Source: Comamonadaceae bacterium (lineage in GTDB: Bacteria; Pseudomonadota; Gammaproteobacteria; Burkholderiales; Burkholderiaceae_C). From it: a stretch of 58,581 nucleotides of DNA. The stretch spans positions 1 through 58,581 of the forward strand of contig JAUMYU010000002.1 of NCBI GenBank assembly GCA_030528485.1, in the 5' to 3' direction. The position numbers and the translations under genes were made by a program. Positions 16,538-26,102 of the stretch are shown here, piece by piece. The notes beneath the pieces were generated by a model. That model was not told where the DNA came from. It searched no databases and was given only the letters and a program-made list of their open reading frames with translations. The number at the start of each line of letters is the position of its first letter. The stretch's first letter is position 1.

Positions 16538-19340
16538 AATTCAGCCCATCCAGCATGGCTTGCGCCTTGGCCTTGAGCGGGCCATCCGCCTGGGCAATCA
16601 CCTCCTGCAACAGGGCACGCGCGCCTTCGCTATCGCCCAAGCCCTGGAATTCCCGGGCCAAAGCAAGCTTGGTGGCCAGCGGATCTTCATCGGCCATTGT
16701 GTCGGAACCCAAATCCAGCTCCCCCAGGAAGCTGCGCTCGCCTTCCACGGGATCGTCGGCCTCTGGCTTGGGCTGCGTCTCTGGCTCAATCGGCGGCAAG
16801 CTGAAGTCCATATCGGACAGATCAAATTCCAGCGAACTCTTGGGCCCTTCCTCGCTGAGCGACTCGGGCTGCGACATGGCCGCAGGCACACTCGCAGAAG
16901 TCTCCTCTTGCGCGCTTGGCAAAGTGGGGATAGTGGCATGCGCAGCGTCGTCATGCGGCAGGCCCGCAGCGACCGACGAGGGCGCATCAATATCGCCCAG
17001 GTTCAGATCCAGACCCAAATCCGCCAGTCCGGCCGGAGACGGCGCCGACGCAGGGCCGGCACGACGCTCCTCGCCCTGCTTGCTATCGAGATCGTCGTTC
17101 ACCGGCGCAAGGGAAGATTGCTGGAAGTCGAAATCCAGGCCGGAGAGCGGTCCAAAGCCCGACAGCAGGCTGGAATCAGCCCCCGCATTGGGGTCCTCCA
17201 CGCCGCCAGCGCCTTGCTGGGGGTTTTGATAGAGCGGATTGGTGGGATCCAGGTTGCGGCCCAGCTCGGCCACTTTGGCCCAGTCGGCGCCTGTTTGCTG
17301 CGTCAGCTTGGCCAGCTCGCTGGCCTTGGCTTCAAACAGCAGACGGTCTTGGCGCGAGGCGTAGATCTCGGCCAGGCGCACCTTGATGGCGGCGCGCGTC
17401 GGGTTGCTGATTTCCGCCTCCTTGAGCACTTCTTCGGCCTGCTGGTCGCGGCCATAAGCCAACAGCACATCGGCTTCCAGCACAGGATCGCCCTCGCCCG
17501 TCGCATCGATTTGGCTGGGCGAATACGACATGGAAGACACGGCAGTGGACATACCCGACGAAGCCGACTGGGTCGAAGCGGCAGAGGCGCCGCCCTGGCT
17601 GTTGCCCCCCCTGCTGCTGGCGAAGAAGGAGTCGGGGATATTGCTGTTTTCGTACACCACGTCCTCCCCGCTGCGCCCTTTGCGATAGCGGTAGTACAGC
17701 CCAAAGCCGAGCAGCGCGAGCAGGCCGCCGCCCATATACGGCAACCAGGGGTTGGCGAGCAAGGAATCCAGGAAGCTTTCCTCCACCACAGGGGCGGGCG
17801 CTGGCCTGGGCCTCTCCGCAGGCTTGGGCGGCTCTGGCGGCTTGGGTGGCTGCACAGGCTCGACGGGCGCGGGCGGTTCAACGGGTACTGACTCAACAGG
17901 CACGGGAGCAGGCTCGGGCATTTCGGCCGCTTTGGCAGCTTGCTCAGCAAGCTTGACTTCGTCCACAGGCGCCACGTCTGACGCCGCAGCAGGCATTTCG
18001 GCAGGCGGCTGTGGCAGTGGTACGGGCGGCGGCGCTTCAATGGGCACAATACCCGCCGATTCCCTGGCAGCGCCGCCGACGTTATTGCCATTGCCATTGA
18101 GCTCCTTGGCCTGCTCCAGCAATTCCCTGGCCTTTTGGGCATTGGTTTCGGCCTCCAGCCTGCGGGCCTCGTCCTCCTCCTTCTGGCGCTGCATGACCAG
18201 TTGCTGTTCCACGCGTTTTTGCGCCTGGGAGGCTTGCTGCGACGAAAGCTTGAGCGTATCGCCCTGCGGAGCGGCAGGCGCCGTCACGGGCGCAGTCACT
18301 CGGCCCACGGCGGTATCGCTCTTGTGCTTTGCCGCAGGCACGGTGGCGACGCGGGCGGCCGCACGGTTGCGGTATTGATTGAAGTCGCGCGTCTGGGCCA
18401 CGATCTGGCGGCGCGCCTCATGCGCGGAGACGGCCTGCACTTCGGCGAGATCGGGGATCTCCAGCGTCACGCCCGAGCGCAGCAGGTTGACGTTATCGCG
18501 GATGAAGGCATGGGGGTTGGCGCGTTGCAGGGCCACCAGCATTTGATCCAGCGATACGCCACTGGGCAAATGGCGGCGGGCGATGGAGCTGGCGGTGTCG
18601 CCGCGCCGCGTCCTGACCGCGCCCTCTGCACCCACTGCGGGCATGCTGCTGGCCCGCGCTTTGCCACCTGCACGGCTCGCCGCCGCACGGGATGGCTTGG
18701 GGGCGGACGCCACCGCGCCCGAAACCGTCTGACCCTGGCTTTGCATCCAGTTCCTGGCGCGCTGGTACACATCATCGCCTTGCACGCGCGCGGAAGTGCG
18801 CGGCGCAACGACAGGCGCCATCGCCGGTGCAGGCCGCGCTGGCACAGCGGCAGCCACAGGCGCATCATCCTTGGGCGTCGCCGCCGACTGCGCACCTGCG
18901 CTGCCAGCCGCTGCGCTGCGCTTGGGCGAAATGGGGGGATCGAGCAGCACGGCGTAGCTGCGCACCGCGTTGCCGCCATTCCAGGTGGCGCTGAGCACCA
19001 AATCCACAAACGGCTCGTTCACGGGCATGGGCGTGCTGAGCAGCAACTGCGCCGAACCATCGGCCTTGCGCTGCAAGGTCACTTGCAGGCGGGTCATGAT
19101 GCTGGAGTAATTGGCGCCGTGGGCGTTGAAGACGTCGGGCGAGGCCGGGTTGGCCTGGAGGGTCTGCGCCTCGTCTGCGGTGAGATTGCTCACTGGAATC
19201 GTGGCGCGCAAGGGTTCGCCCAAGTGCGACTGCACACGAATTTGCCCCAATGTCAAGGCCGCCGCAGGTCCATGCAAGCCAGCGGTCAGCGCCACTGCAG
19301 CGGCCAGGGCAGAGTGTTTCCAACGATGCATGTTTGCCAT
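16533..19340 (-). CDS. fimV: FimV/HubP-type polar hub protein
   Basis: 935 residues. A signal peptide ends near AAALTLGQIRVQSHLGEPL, the hallmark FimV start. The periplasmic N-terminal domain (to about 140) is followed by a LysM-like peptidoglycan-binding segment (about 240-305; RRGDTASSIARRHLPSGVSL), a Gln/Glu-rich coiled coil (about 365-425) and a Pro-rich linker. One membrane span lies at about 530-550 (LPYMGGGLLALLGFGLYY). The large acidic cytoplasmic part ends in the FimV C-terminal motif (DPLATKLALAREFQGLGDSEGARALL). Homologs place type IV pili, chemotaxis arrays and flagella at the pole. It lies upstream of truA. Confidence 0.93.
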   Translation of the reverse strand: MANMHRWKHSALAAAVALTAGLHGPAAALTLGQIRVQSHLGEPLRATIPVSNLTADEAQTLQANPASPDVFNAHGANYSSIMTRLQVTLQRKADGSAQLLLSTPMPVNEPFVDLVLSATWNGGNAVRSYAVLLDPPISPKRSAAAGSAGAQSAATPKDDAPVAAAVPARPAPAMAPVVAPRTSARVQGDDVYQRARNWMQSQGQTVSGAVASAPKPSRAAASRAGGKARASSMPAVGAEGAVRTRRGDTASSIARRHLPSGVSLDQMLVALQRANPHAFIRDNVNLLRSGVTLEIPDLAEVQAVSAHEARRQIVAQTRDFNQYRNRAAARVATVPAAKHKSDTAVGRVTAPVTAPAAPQGDTLKLSSQQASQAQKRVEQQLVMQRQKEEDEARRLEAETNAQKARELLEQAKELNGNGNNVGGAARESAGIVPIEAPPPVPLPQPPAEMPAAASDVAPVDEVKLAEQAAKAAEMPEPAPVPVESVPVEPPAPVEPVQPPKPPEPPKPAERPRPAPAPVVEESFLDSLLANPWLPYMGGGLLALLGFGLYYRYRKGRSGEDVVYENSNIPDSFFASSRGGNSQGGASAASTQSASSGMSTAVSSMSYSPSQIDATGEGDPVLEADVLLAYGRDQQAEEVLKEAEISNPTRAAIKVRLAEIYASRQDRLLFEAKASELAKLTQQTGADWAKVAELGRNLDPTNPLYQNPQQGAGGVEDPNAGADSSLLSGFGPLSGLDFDFQQSSLAPVNDDLDSKQGEERRAGPASAPSPAGLADLGLDLNLGDIDAPSSVAAGLPHDDAAHATIPTLPSAQEETSASVPAAMSQPESLSEEGPKSSLEFDLSDMDFSLPPIEPETQPKPEADDPVEGERSFLGELDLGSDTMADEDPLATKLALAREFQGLGDSEGARALLQEVIAQADGPLKAKAQAMLDGLNS

Positions 19341-19610
19341 TTGCTTCTTTATAAATGTAAAAAAATGATTGGTTGTGCTTTTGGCGCGGCAGGTTCAGGT
19401 CGGCCCTGCGCCGAAGCCGCCCCACGCGGCCAATTCACGGTTATGTCGTTCGACGATAACAGTATTGAAATGCACTGACAAGGAGATTACCCGAGTTTCA
19501 ATGTTACGATTGAAAACACTTTGTGCCATGTTGCCCTTCGACAACGCATGCCTCAAACCTTTTTGAAATCATGGGCTTACCTTGGGTTTCTCGAACGTGT
19601 TTGAGCTTGG
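19341..19610. other. fimV upstream region, no gene seen
   Basis: AT-rich near fimV (TTTATAAA about 10 bp before its ATG on the minus strand may be a -10 box). A frame of 21 codons at 19501-19566, preceded by AAGGAG, is probably chance. TTTCAA...TTGAAA forms a small hairpin at about 19498-19517. Confidence 0.4.
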
Positions 19611-19771
19611 AGCCTGTTCAAAATCTCGGCGCGAGTGGGCAAGAAGCGGTTTGGGATGGGATGCAAGGCGCAAAACACAGCCATAGCCGCAGCTATGGCG
19701 AGGCTTTGCAACGCCGCAGAGCGCCCAAATCCGCTCTCTTGACCACCGTGCAAAGATTTTGAACACGCTCT
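19611..19771. repeat. 160-bp long imperfect palindrome (MITE-like or structured RNA)
   Basis: The ends GTTCAAAATCT (19616-19626) / AGATTTTGAAC (19754-19764) are perfect over 11 bp. Pairing continues inward (GTGGGCAAGAAGCGG with CCGCTCTCTTGACCAC; TTTGGG with CCCAAA) to a central hairpin AGCCATAGC / GCTATGGC near 19679-19699. The whole element folds as one arm. There is one copy in the window; it abuts the stop of the next gene. Confidence 0.75.
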
Positions 19772-21719
19772 AAAGCCGGTATTTCAAACGCAAAGTGCTT
19801 TGCAAACGCTCGGCTTCGGCCAGCGCGCCGCGCAGCACGCGCTGCTCCAGGGGATTGAGGGCGCTGGCGTCGATGCGGTTGTCCAGCGCCTGCCCCGCTT
19901 GCAGTTGCTGCTGGTGGTGGTGCAGGCGCAGTTGTTGCAGATAGTTGAACGCCTCTTCATAGGTTTGCGCCCGCACTTCAGGCAAATGGCCTTGCTGGCC
20001 CAGGCTGCGCAACCGCTCCACCGTGGAGGCGGCGCGGATGCCATGCCCCAGCGCCAGAATGCGCACGGCATCCACAAACAGCGCCAGCGCCTGCGTTTTC
20101 AAATCAATGCTTTGTTCGCCCCCGCCCAGTGCGTGCTTGAGGCGATGGCGCAAGCCGCCGAGCTGGCTGGCCGCGGGCGGGCTGCGATCGAGCGCCTGGG
20201 CGGCCATCAGGCGCAAAAAGGCTTCGTCCTGCCCGGCCGTTTGCAGCGCATGGGCTTGCACATCGGCCAGCCCGGCGTCATCGCCCCAGACCAGCCGCTG
20301 ATCGAAATAAATCGTCGAGTGCAGCAAATCCTGCGGGCTGCCGCTGAGCACCATGCGGTTGTAAAACGCCTTCCACTGGAAATCGGCCAGGCACAAATCG
20401 GGGTTGCTGGCCATCACATTGCCCGTGCACCAGCTCATGCCGCACGCGTCCAGCGCGGTGTTGATGGCATGGGCCAGCGGCAGCAGCCGGGCCTGGCAGG
20501 CGCGCGCTTCCTGCACATCGCTGGCGCGGAAGATGATGCCGTTGTCCTGGTCGCTCAGCAGGGTTTGCTCGCCGCGCGCCTCGCTGCCAAAGGCAATCCA
20601 GCCAAAGGCGATGCCGGGGTCGCCGCGCTCGGCCAGCACCAGCTCGATCACGCGCGCGACGGTGTGGTCGTTAAGCTGCGTCACGATGCGCAGCAGTTGC
20701 TCGGCGCTGGCGCCGTGCGCCAGCATTTTGGCCACCAGTTTGGGGATTTCGCCGCGGATGGCCGTCATGGCCTCAACCGATTGGGCGCTGCGGATGGCCC
20801 TGGCCTGGTGCACCAAATCCACACGTTGCAGGGCGAACAAATCGCGCTCGGAAATCACCCCGCGCAGCCGCCCGTCCTCCACGATGCAGACGTGGGCGAA
20901 GTGGTGCCGGGCCATCAGTTCCGTCGCATCAAACGCCGTGGCCGTGGGCGGCAGGTGGTAGGGCTTGCGCGTCATCACCTGCTCGATGGGGCCATCCAGA
21001 TTGGCTTGCGGGTCGATCACCAGGCCGCGCAGATCGCGCAGCGTGAAGATGCCTGCCAGCCGCTGCTGAGCGTCCACCACCGCGATGCTGCCCGCGCGCT
21101 TGTCGTGCATGCGGCGCACCGCCTCGCGTACGCTGGTCTGGGGCGTGCAGGTAATCGACTCGCGCGTGAGCATCTCGGCCAGCGGGGTGGCCAGCGATTC
21201 GCTCTCGCTCAAGGTCTGCGCCGCGCTGGCCTGCAAGCGGTTGCCGATGCGCCCCAGCAGGCTGCTGACGCCGCGCATGGCGTATTGGCCAAAGGCTTCG
21301 GAAGTCTCCGCCAGGCGCGCGAAATCGGGCACGGGCAATTGCAGGCAAAACGTATCTTCCACCGCCGTGTAGGTGCGGCGCGAGGCGCGCTCGCCGATGA
21401 TGGCGGCAAACGGAAAGCCGTCGCCAGGCAGCAGGTTCAGCGGCACATCCGGCTCCTCGCGGCCATCGCCGCGCAAGCCCTGCACATGGCCCTGGCGCAC
21501 CACATACCAAAACCGCACCTTGCCATCGGCGGGGGTGATGATGGGCTGGCCTGCGGCGAAAAACACCAGCCGGCTGCGCTCGAGCAAAAACAGCACATGC
21601 GCCTGCTCCATCGCGTCAAAAGGCGGGTAGTGCTTGAGAAAGCCCGCCAGCGCCTGGATGTTTTGCGCCACGGCCTGCTGACCGGCTTTTTGCAGGCTGG
21701 GCGTTTGGGGATGGGTCAT
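19770..21719 (-). CDS. cNMP-binding / CBS-pair / DUF294 nucleotidyltransferase-like protein
   Basis: 649 residues. An N-terminal cyclic-nucleotide-binding-like beta roll (about 25-140; VVRQGHVQGLR, NLLPGDGFPF) is followed by two CBS domains (about 165-290; REAVRRMHDKRAGSIAVVDA, HVCIVEDGRLRGVISERDL). The DUF294 nucleotidyltransferase domain has GSEARGEQTLLSDQDNGI (metal-binding DxD), and the C-terminal DUF294 helical domain ends the protein. The start at 21719 is chosen for its GGGAG ribosome site and the family-like sequence after it. A longer frame runs into the divergent sir2 promoter. Members are thought to be regulatory, GlnD-like proteins, sometimes beside acetate transport or DNA polymerase epsilon-like genes. 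The function is unproven. Confidence 0.85.
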   Translation of the reverse strand: MTHPQTPSLQKAGQQAVAQNIQALAGFLKHYPPFDAMEQAHVLFLLERSRLVFFAAGQPIITPADGKVRFWYVVRQGHVQGLRGDGREEPDVPLNLLPGDGFPFAAIIGERASRRTYTAVEDTFCLQLPVPDFARLAETSEAFGQYAMRGVSSLLGRIGNRLQASAAQTLSESESLATPLAEMLTRESITCTPQTSVREAVRRMHDKRAGSIAVVDAQQRLAGIFTLRDLRGLVIDPQANLDGPIEQVMTRKPYHLPPTATAFDATELMARHHFAHVCIVEDGRLRGVISERDLFALQRVDLVHQARAIRSAQSVEAMTAIRGEIPKLVAKMLAHGASAEQLLRIVTQLNDHTVARVIELVLAERGDPGIAFGWIAFGSEARGEQTLLSDQDNGIIFRASDVQEARACQARLLPLAHAINTALDACGMSWCTGNVMASNPDLCLADFQWKAFYNRMVLSGSPQDLLHSTIYFDQRLVWGDDAGLADVQAHALQTAGQDEAFLRLMAAQALDRSPPAASQLGGLRHRLKHALGGGEQSIDLKTQALALFVDAVRILALGHGIRAASTVERLRSLGQQGHLPEVRAQTYEEAFNYLQQLRLHHHQQQLQAGQALDNRIDASALNPLEQRVLRGALAEAERLQSTLRLKYRL

Positions 21720-21861
21720 GAGGCGGTCGCTCCCGGGGAAAGTTGGCTGGCCTGCCCGGCAGGCGGGGCGCGGGCAGAAGCGCAACATTGTTTCACGCCC
21801 CATGCCGCCAAACGCCTTGCGGCACAATCGCCGTTTTGCATTTTTTCCAGGGAAATCGAAC

Positions 21862-22542
21862 ATGGCCGAGGACATCGTGGTTTTCACCGGCGCGGGCATC
21901 AGCGCCGAGAGCGGCTTGCGCACCTTCCGCGATATGGACGGCTACTGGAACGAGCACCGCATCGAGGACGTCGCCACCCCCGAGGGCTACGCCGCCAACC
22001 CCGCGCTGGTGCTGGAGTTTTACAACCAGCGCCGCCGCGAAGTGCGCCAGGCCCAGCCCAACGCGGCGCACCGGGCGATTGCGCAATTGCAGCAGCGCCA
22101 CCGCGTCACCGTCATCACGCAAAACATCGACGATTTGCACGAGCGGGCCGGTTCGGCCAACGTCATCCACGTGCACGGCGAAATCACCAAGGGGCAAAGC
22201 AGCGCGGACGAGTCGCTGATCGTGCCGCTGGCTGGCGCGGACATCGCCTTGGGCGATCTGGCGCCCGATGGCAGCCAGTTGCGCCCGCATGTGGTGTGGT
22301 TTGGCGAGGCCGTGCTGCGCCTGGATGAGGCGCTGGAGGCCATCTGCCAGGCCGATCGCGTGCTGGTGGTGGGCACCTCGCTTTCGGTCTTTCCCGTCGC
22401 CGCGCTGGTGCAGGAAGCGCCCGCTCATGCGGAGAAGGTGCTGATCGCGCTGGAGATGCAACGCGCCCCCGCCCACTACCGCTTTCTGCAAGGCCGCGCC
22501 ACCGATCTGGTGCCGCCGCTGGTGGCGCAGTGGCTGCCTTGA
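21862..22542 (+). CDS. Sir2-family NAD-dependent deacylase lacking the zinc cysteines
   Basis: 226 residues. NAD-binding motifs are FTGAGISAESGLRTFRD (start), ITQNIDDLHERAG and catalytic His in VIHVHGEI. RPHVVWFGE and VVGTSLSVFP follow. CobB-type sirtuins have four zinc-binding Cys residues after HGE; here that segment (ITKGQSSADESLIVPL) has none, so the zinc ribbon is replaced by a short loop, as in a known bacterial subgroup. The ATG at 21862 follows CCAGGGAAA. It is divergent from the DUF294 gene. It is a cytoplasmic lysine deacylase by family. Confidence 0.9.
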   Translation: MAEDIVVFTGAGISAESGLRTFRDMDGYWNEHRIEDVATPEGYAANPALVLEFYNQRRREVRQAQPNAAHRAIAQLQQRHRVTVITQNIDDLHERAGSANVIHVHGEITKGQSSADESLIVPLAGADIALGDLAPDGSQLRPHVVWFGEAVLRLDEALEAICQADRVLVVGTSLSVFPVAALVQEAPAHAEKVLIALEMQRAPAHYRFLQGRATDLVPPLVAQWLP

Positions 22543-22552
22543 ACCCCCAATG

Positions 22553-22632
22553 ATTACAAATCAAAAGGCAACAAAATAACCTTGTTATGGCAATATTATC
22601 AAGCCATGGCATTTACAATGATTTGTAAAATA
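22553..22632. repeat. AT-rich intergenic repeat, copy 7
   Basis: ATTACAAATCAAAAGG at the left, core TTATGGCAATATTATCAAGCCATGGCAT, right end GATTTGTAAAAT. It ends 14 bp before the dnaG start; the terminal TAAAAT resembles a -10 box. Confidence 0.8.
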
Positions 22633-22646
22633 CCTTACCCGACCCC

Positions 22647-24737
22647 GTGGCCATCCCGCAAAGCTTTCTGGACGAACTCAACGCCCGCACCGACATCGTC
22701 GAAGTCGTGGGGCGTTACGTCACGCTGAAAAAAGGCGGCGCCAACCTGCTGGGGCTGTGCCCGTTTCACGAGGAAAAATCCCCCTCCTTCACCGTCAGTC
22801 CCAGCAAGCAGTTCTATCACTGCTTCGGCTGCGGCGCGCATGGCAACGCCATCCACTTCCTGATGAATTACGCGGGCATGGGCTTTGTCGATGCCGTCAA
22901 GGAGCTGGCCCAGCGCGCCGGCCTGCCCATGCCGCAGCAAGAGCGCCTCTCGCCCGCCCAGCTTGCCGAGCGCCAGCAACAGCGCGAGCAAAAGAAAACC
23001 CTGGCCGACATCAACGCCCAGGCCGCGCGCGCCTACAAAAACTTCCTGAAAACCGCGCCCGAAGCCATCCTCTACCTCAAGGGCCGGGGCGTGAGCGGGG
23101 CCATCGCCGCGCAATTCATGCTCGGCTATGCCCCGGCGGGCGAGCATGCGCTCTCCTCCGTCTTTGCCGACTATGCCGACCCGCTGCTCGAAGAAGCGGG
23201 CCTGGTCATCTACAAGGAAGAAACCGGCCGCCGCTACGACCGCTTCCGCCAGCGGCTGATCTTCCCCATCCGCAACGTGCGCGGCGAAACCATCGGCTTT
23301 GGCGGGCGCATTCTGGGCAGCGGCCAGCCCAAATACCTCAACTCGCCCGAAACGCCCATCTTCCACAAAGGCCAGGAGCTGTATGGCCTGTACGAAGCGC
23401 GCGCGGCCATCCGCAGCCAGGGCTACGCGCTGGTGTGCGAAGGCTATATGGACGTCGTCGCCCTGGCCCAATGGGGCTTTGCCAACGCCGTCGCCACGCT
23501 GGGCACCGCCTGCACCGAAGCGCACGTGCAACTGCTGCTGCGCCACACCGAGCACATCGTCTTTGCCTTCGACGGCGACACCGCCGGGCGCAAAGCCGCC
23601 GCCAAAGCCCTGGCCTGCGCCCTGCCCTTTGCCAGCGACACGCGCAGCATCCGCTTTCTCTTTCTGCCCAAGGAGCACGACCCCGACAGCTACATCCGCG
23701 AGCGCGGCCAAAACGCCTTTGCCGAGCAAGTCGAACTGGCCCTGCCGCTCAGCCAATACCTGCTGCAAGTGGCCAGCCAGGACTGCACCCTCGCCACCGC
23801 CGAAGGCCGCGCACGCATGGCCCATCAGGCCTACCCGCTGTGGGCCTTGCTGCCCGAGAGCGCGCTGAAAATCCAGATCCGCAGCGAAGTCGCCCGCATC
23901 GCCCAGATGGAGCGCGACGACTTGCTGCACCTGTGGCAAAGCATGGCCGCCGACCCGCGCCACGCCCCCCGGCGCAGCCAGCCACTGCACCCGCCCAGCG
24001 CCCCCGCCGCTGGCGAGCCGCCCTCCGGCGCCGACGACATCCCCCCATCCGCCTGGCTGGATGACGGCCTCGAGCCGCTCGACCCGCTGGAGACTTTCAC
24101 GCCCATTGAATCCTTGGAGCCGCCCCCCGCGCCCGACTGGCCCCCGCCCGGCCCCGATGCCCCCCCCGCCAGCGATTACCACCCCGCCGCCTGGCCCAGC
24201 CGCCATGACGGCGCGCGCCGCTATGACGACGACGGCCGCCAGGAGCGCACCTCCCCCCGCTTCAGCCGCCGCGCCTTTGAGCCGCGCCCGCCCGGCCCCC
24301 CGCGTGCGCCCCTGCGCCAGCGCCCGCTGCGCCGCGAAGAACACGCCGCCAGCATCCTGCTGGCCCACATGCCCCTGGCCGAACGCCTGGGCGAGCGCAA
24401 CATGACGCTGCTGTGCCGCCTGCCCGAGCCGGACGGGCGCCTGTTCGCCTGGGTGGACGACCACCTCCAGCACCACGGCGCGCAGCCCTGGGCCGAGATC
24501 AAGCCCCTGCTGCAACAAGCCGCGCTGCCCCCCCTCCAGCGCCTGCTGCCGCACATCGAGGAACTTGCCCGCCACCCCCTGGAGGACTACCGCGACGAGC
24601 TGGACAACGCCCTCAAGCACATCATGATCCGCCAGCTCCAGTACGAAATCGAGCAAGTCACCCGCCACTACGACACCGACAGCCAGGCCGGCGCCCGCCT
24701 GCGCCAGCTCACCGCCCACCTGGCCACCCTCAAATAG
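22647..24737 (+). CDS. dnaG: DNA primase
   Basis: 696 residues from a GTG start (GTG GCC ATC). The zinc-binding domain has LCPFHEEKSPSF and FYHCFGCGAHG. The RNA polymerase core and TOPRIM domain follow (VCEGYMDVVALAQWG; FAFDGDTAGRKAAAKA; KEHDPDSYIRERG). A long Pro/Arg-rich linker (about 440-560) leads to the C-terminal helicase-binding domain. It primes replication by binding DnaB. No clear ribosome site is visible; repeat copy 7 ends 14 bp upstream. The usual neighbours rpsU and rpoD are not present. Confidence 0.96.
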   Translation: MAIPQSFLDELNARTDIVEVVGRYVTLKKGGANLLGLCPFHEEKSPSFTVSPSKQFYHCFGCGAHGNAIHFLMNYAGMGFVDAVKELAQRAGLPMPQQERLSPAQLAERQQQREQKKTLADINAQAARAYKNFLKTAPEAILYLKGRGVSGAIAAQFMLGYAPAGEHALSSVFADYADPLLEEAGLVIYKEETGRRYDRFRQRLIFPIRNVRGETIGFGGRILGSGQPKYLNSPETPIFHKGQELYGLYEARAAIRSQGYALVCEGYMDVVALAQWGFANAVATLGTACTEAHVQLLLRHTEHIVFAFDGDTAGRKAAAKALACALPFASDTRSIRFLFLPKEHDPDSYIRERGQNAFAEQVELALPLSQYLLQVASQDCTLATAEGRARMAHQAYPLWALLPESALKIQIRSEVARIAQMERDDLLHLWQSMAADPRHAPRRSQPLHPPSAPAAGEPPSGADDIPPSAWLDDGLEPLDPLETFTPIESLEPPPAPDWPPPGPDAPPASDYHPAAWPSRHDGARRYDDDGRQERTSPRFSRRAFEPRPPGPPRAPLRQRPLRREEHAASILLAHMPLAERLGERNMTLLCRLPEPDGRLFAWVDDHLQHHGAQPWAEIKPLLQQAALPPLQRLLPHIEELARHPLEDYRDELDNALKHIMIRQLQYEIEQVTRHYDTDSQAGARLRQLTAHLATLK

Positions 24738-24773
24738 GCCCGCGCCGAAACCCGCACCAAGGCCCGCACCAAA

Positions 24774-24850
24774 AATTCCAACCAAAGGAAAACCCGATTA
24801 TTGCCCACCATGCCAAAACATGGCAAATTCATTTCCTTTGAAATACAATC
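24774..24850. repeat. AT-rich intergenic repeat, copy 8
   Basis: CAAAGGAAA (24783-24791) / TTTCCTTTG (24832-24840), with the inner hairpin CCATG-CCAAAA-CATGG. It is downstream of dnaG. Confidence 0.85.
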
Positions 24851-25071
24851 TCCAGCCTGAGCCACACCGCCATTAGCAAGCCAAAGGAAAACCACCCCCT
24901 TTCCTGAATTGCCAAACAGTGGCTGAGGGGGTGAGGCGGCCCGCCTGTTTGCCCAGCGGTTCACAGGCCGGAGAAAGAGGGCGAAATTGGCATAAGCTCC
25001 CGCACTTTCGCCTTGGCGCTCTGGCGCCTTGGCTTGTTCAACCCCATTGCGAATTTTTGCGAGATCACCCC
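24851..25071. other. Region upstream of the Bug receptor gene, possible decayed repeat
   Basis: CCAAAGGAAA near 24881, then TTTCCT and GCCAAACAGTGGC (to about 24923), look like a degraded ninth copy of the AT-rich repeat. The rest shows no gene and no clear promoter. Confidence 0.35.
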
Positions 25072-26091
25072 ATGTTCCAAAAACTCATCACCGGCGCGGC
25101 CATCGGCCTGGCCAGCCTGAGCCTGCTCTCCAGCGCCGCGGCCCAGAACACGCAGCCAGACGCCCAGGCCAGCAGCGCCCAGAACTGGCCCGCCAAGCCC
25201 ATCCGCATGATCGTGCCCTTCCCGCCCGGCGGCGGCACCGACACCTTGGCGCGGCTGATTTCCGCCAAGCTCGGCGAGAGCAAAGGCTGGAACATCGTGG
25301 CCGATAACAAGCCCGGCGTGGGCGGCACGCTCGGCATTGGCGAAGCGGTGAAAGCCGCAGCCGAAGGCTACGACTTCGTGCTGGGGCAAAAGGACAACCT
25401 CGTCATCGGCCCCTGGCTGTATAAAAACCTGAGCTGGAACCCCGTCAAAGACCTCACCCCCATTGCCCACGTGGCTTACTCGCCCGTGCTCATCTCCACC
25501 AACGCCGATTCCCCCTTCAAAACCCTGGCAGACGTGATCGCCGCAGCCAAAGCCCAGCCTGGCGCCATCACCTACGGCTCGCCCGGCAACGGCACCTCCA
25601 TCCACCTGGCCGGGCAAATGCTGGAAACCGCCGCGGGCATCGACCTCATCCACGTGCCCTACAAAGGCTCCAACCCCGCGCTGGTGGATGTCATCGCGGG
25701 CAACGTGCATTTGCTGGCTTCCTCCGTGCCCTCGGCCATGTCGCAAATCAAGGCCGGCAAGCTGCGCCCCCTGGCCGTCACCTCCGCCACGCGCAGCTCC
25801 TCCCTGCCCGATGTGCCCACGGTGGCCGAATCGGGCATTGCAGGCGTAGCCCAATTCGATGTCAGCACCTGGTACGGCGTCATGGCCCCCGCAGGCTTGC
25901 CCCAGCCCATCGCCGATGCCATGCACGATGCCGTCAATACGCTGCTGCAAACCGATGCCGTGCGCCAAGCCATTCAGAAACAAGGCGCCGAAGCCAAAGC
26001 CATGGGCCGCGCCGAATTCGCCGCCTTCCTGAAACAAGACTACGAAGCGTGGAAAAGCATCGTGGAGGCATCGGGCGTTCAACTGGATTGA
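25072..26091 (+). CDS. Tripartite tricarboxylate transporter (Bug-family) substrate-binding protein
   Basis: 339 residues with a signal peptide cut near SSAAAQ. Bug motifs are WPAKPIRMIVPFPPGGGTDTLAR, NKPGVGG, GSPGNGTSIHLAGQ, HVPYKGSNPAL and a C-terminal VEASGV. It is a periplasmic binding protein for carboxylates or related small molecules. No TctA or TctB membrane genes are adjacent, the usual situation for the many orphan Bug genes of Burkholderiales. The ligand cannot be told from sequence. Confidence 0.92.
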   Translation: MFQKLITGAAIGLASLSLLSSAAAQNTQPDAQASSAQNWPAKPIRMIVPFPPGGGTDTLARLISAKLGESKGWNIVADNKPGVGGTLGIGEAVKAAAEGYDFVLGQKDNLVIGPWLYKNLSWNPVKDLTPIAHVAYSPVLISTNADSPFKTLADVIAAAKAQPGAITYGSPGNGTSIHLAGQMLETAAGIDLIHVPYKGSNPALVDVIAGNVHLLASSVPSAMSQIKAGKLRPLAVTSATRSSSLPDVPTVAESGIAGVAQFDVSTWYGVMAPAGLPQPIADAMHDAVNTLLQTDAVRQAIQKQGAEAKAMGRAEFAAFLKQDYEAWKSIVEASGVQLD

Positions 26092-26102
26092 CGCCAACCC
26101 CA

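Noticed and set aside
19501..19566. 21-codon frame with an AAGGAG-like site upstream of fimV
   Set aside because: No signal peptide or family-like sequence, and it lies next to repeat DNA; most likely chance.
19800..22328. Very long reading frames opposite real genes (also near 22635-24785, 40047-41783, 49067-51202, 51957-53303)
   Set aside because: They lie antisense to firmly recognised genes, have no family-like sequence and are expected in GC-rich DNA.
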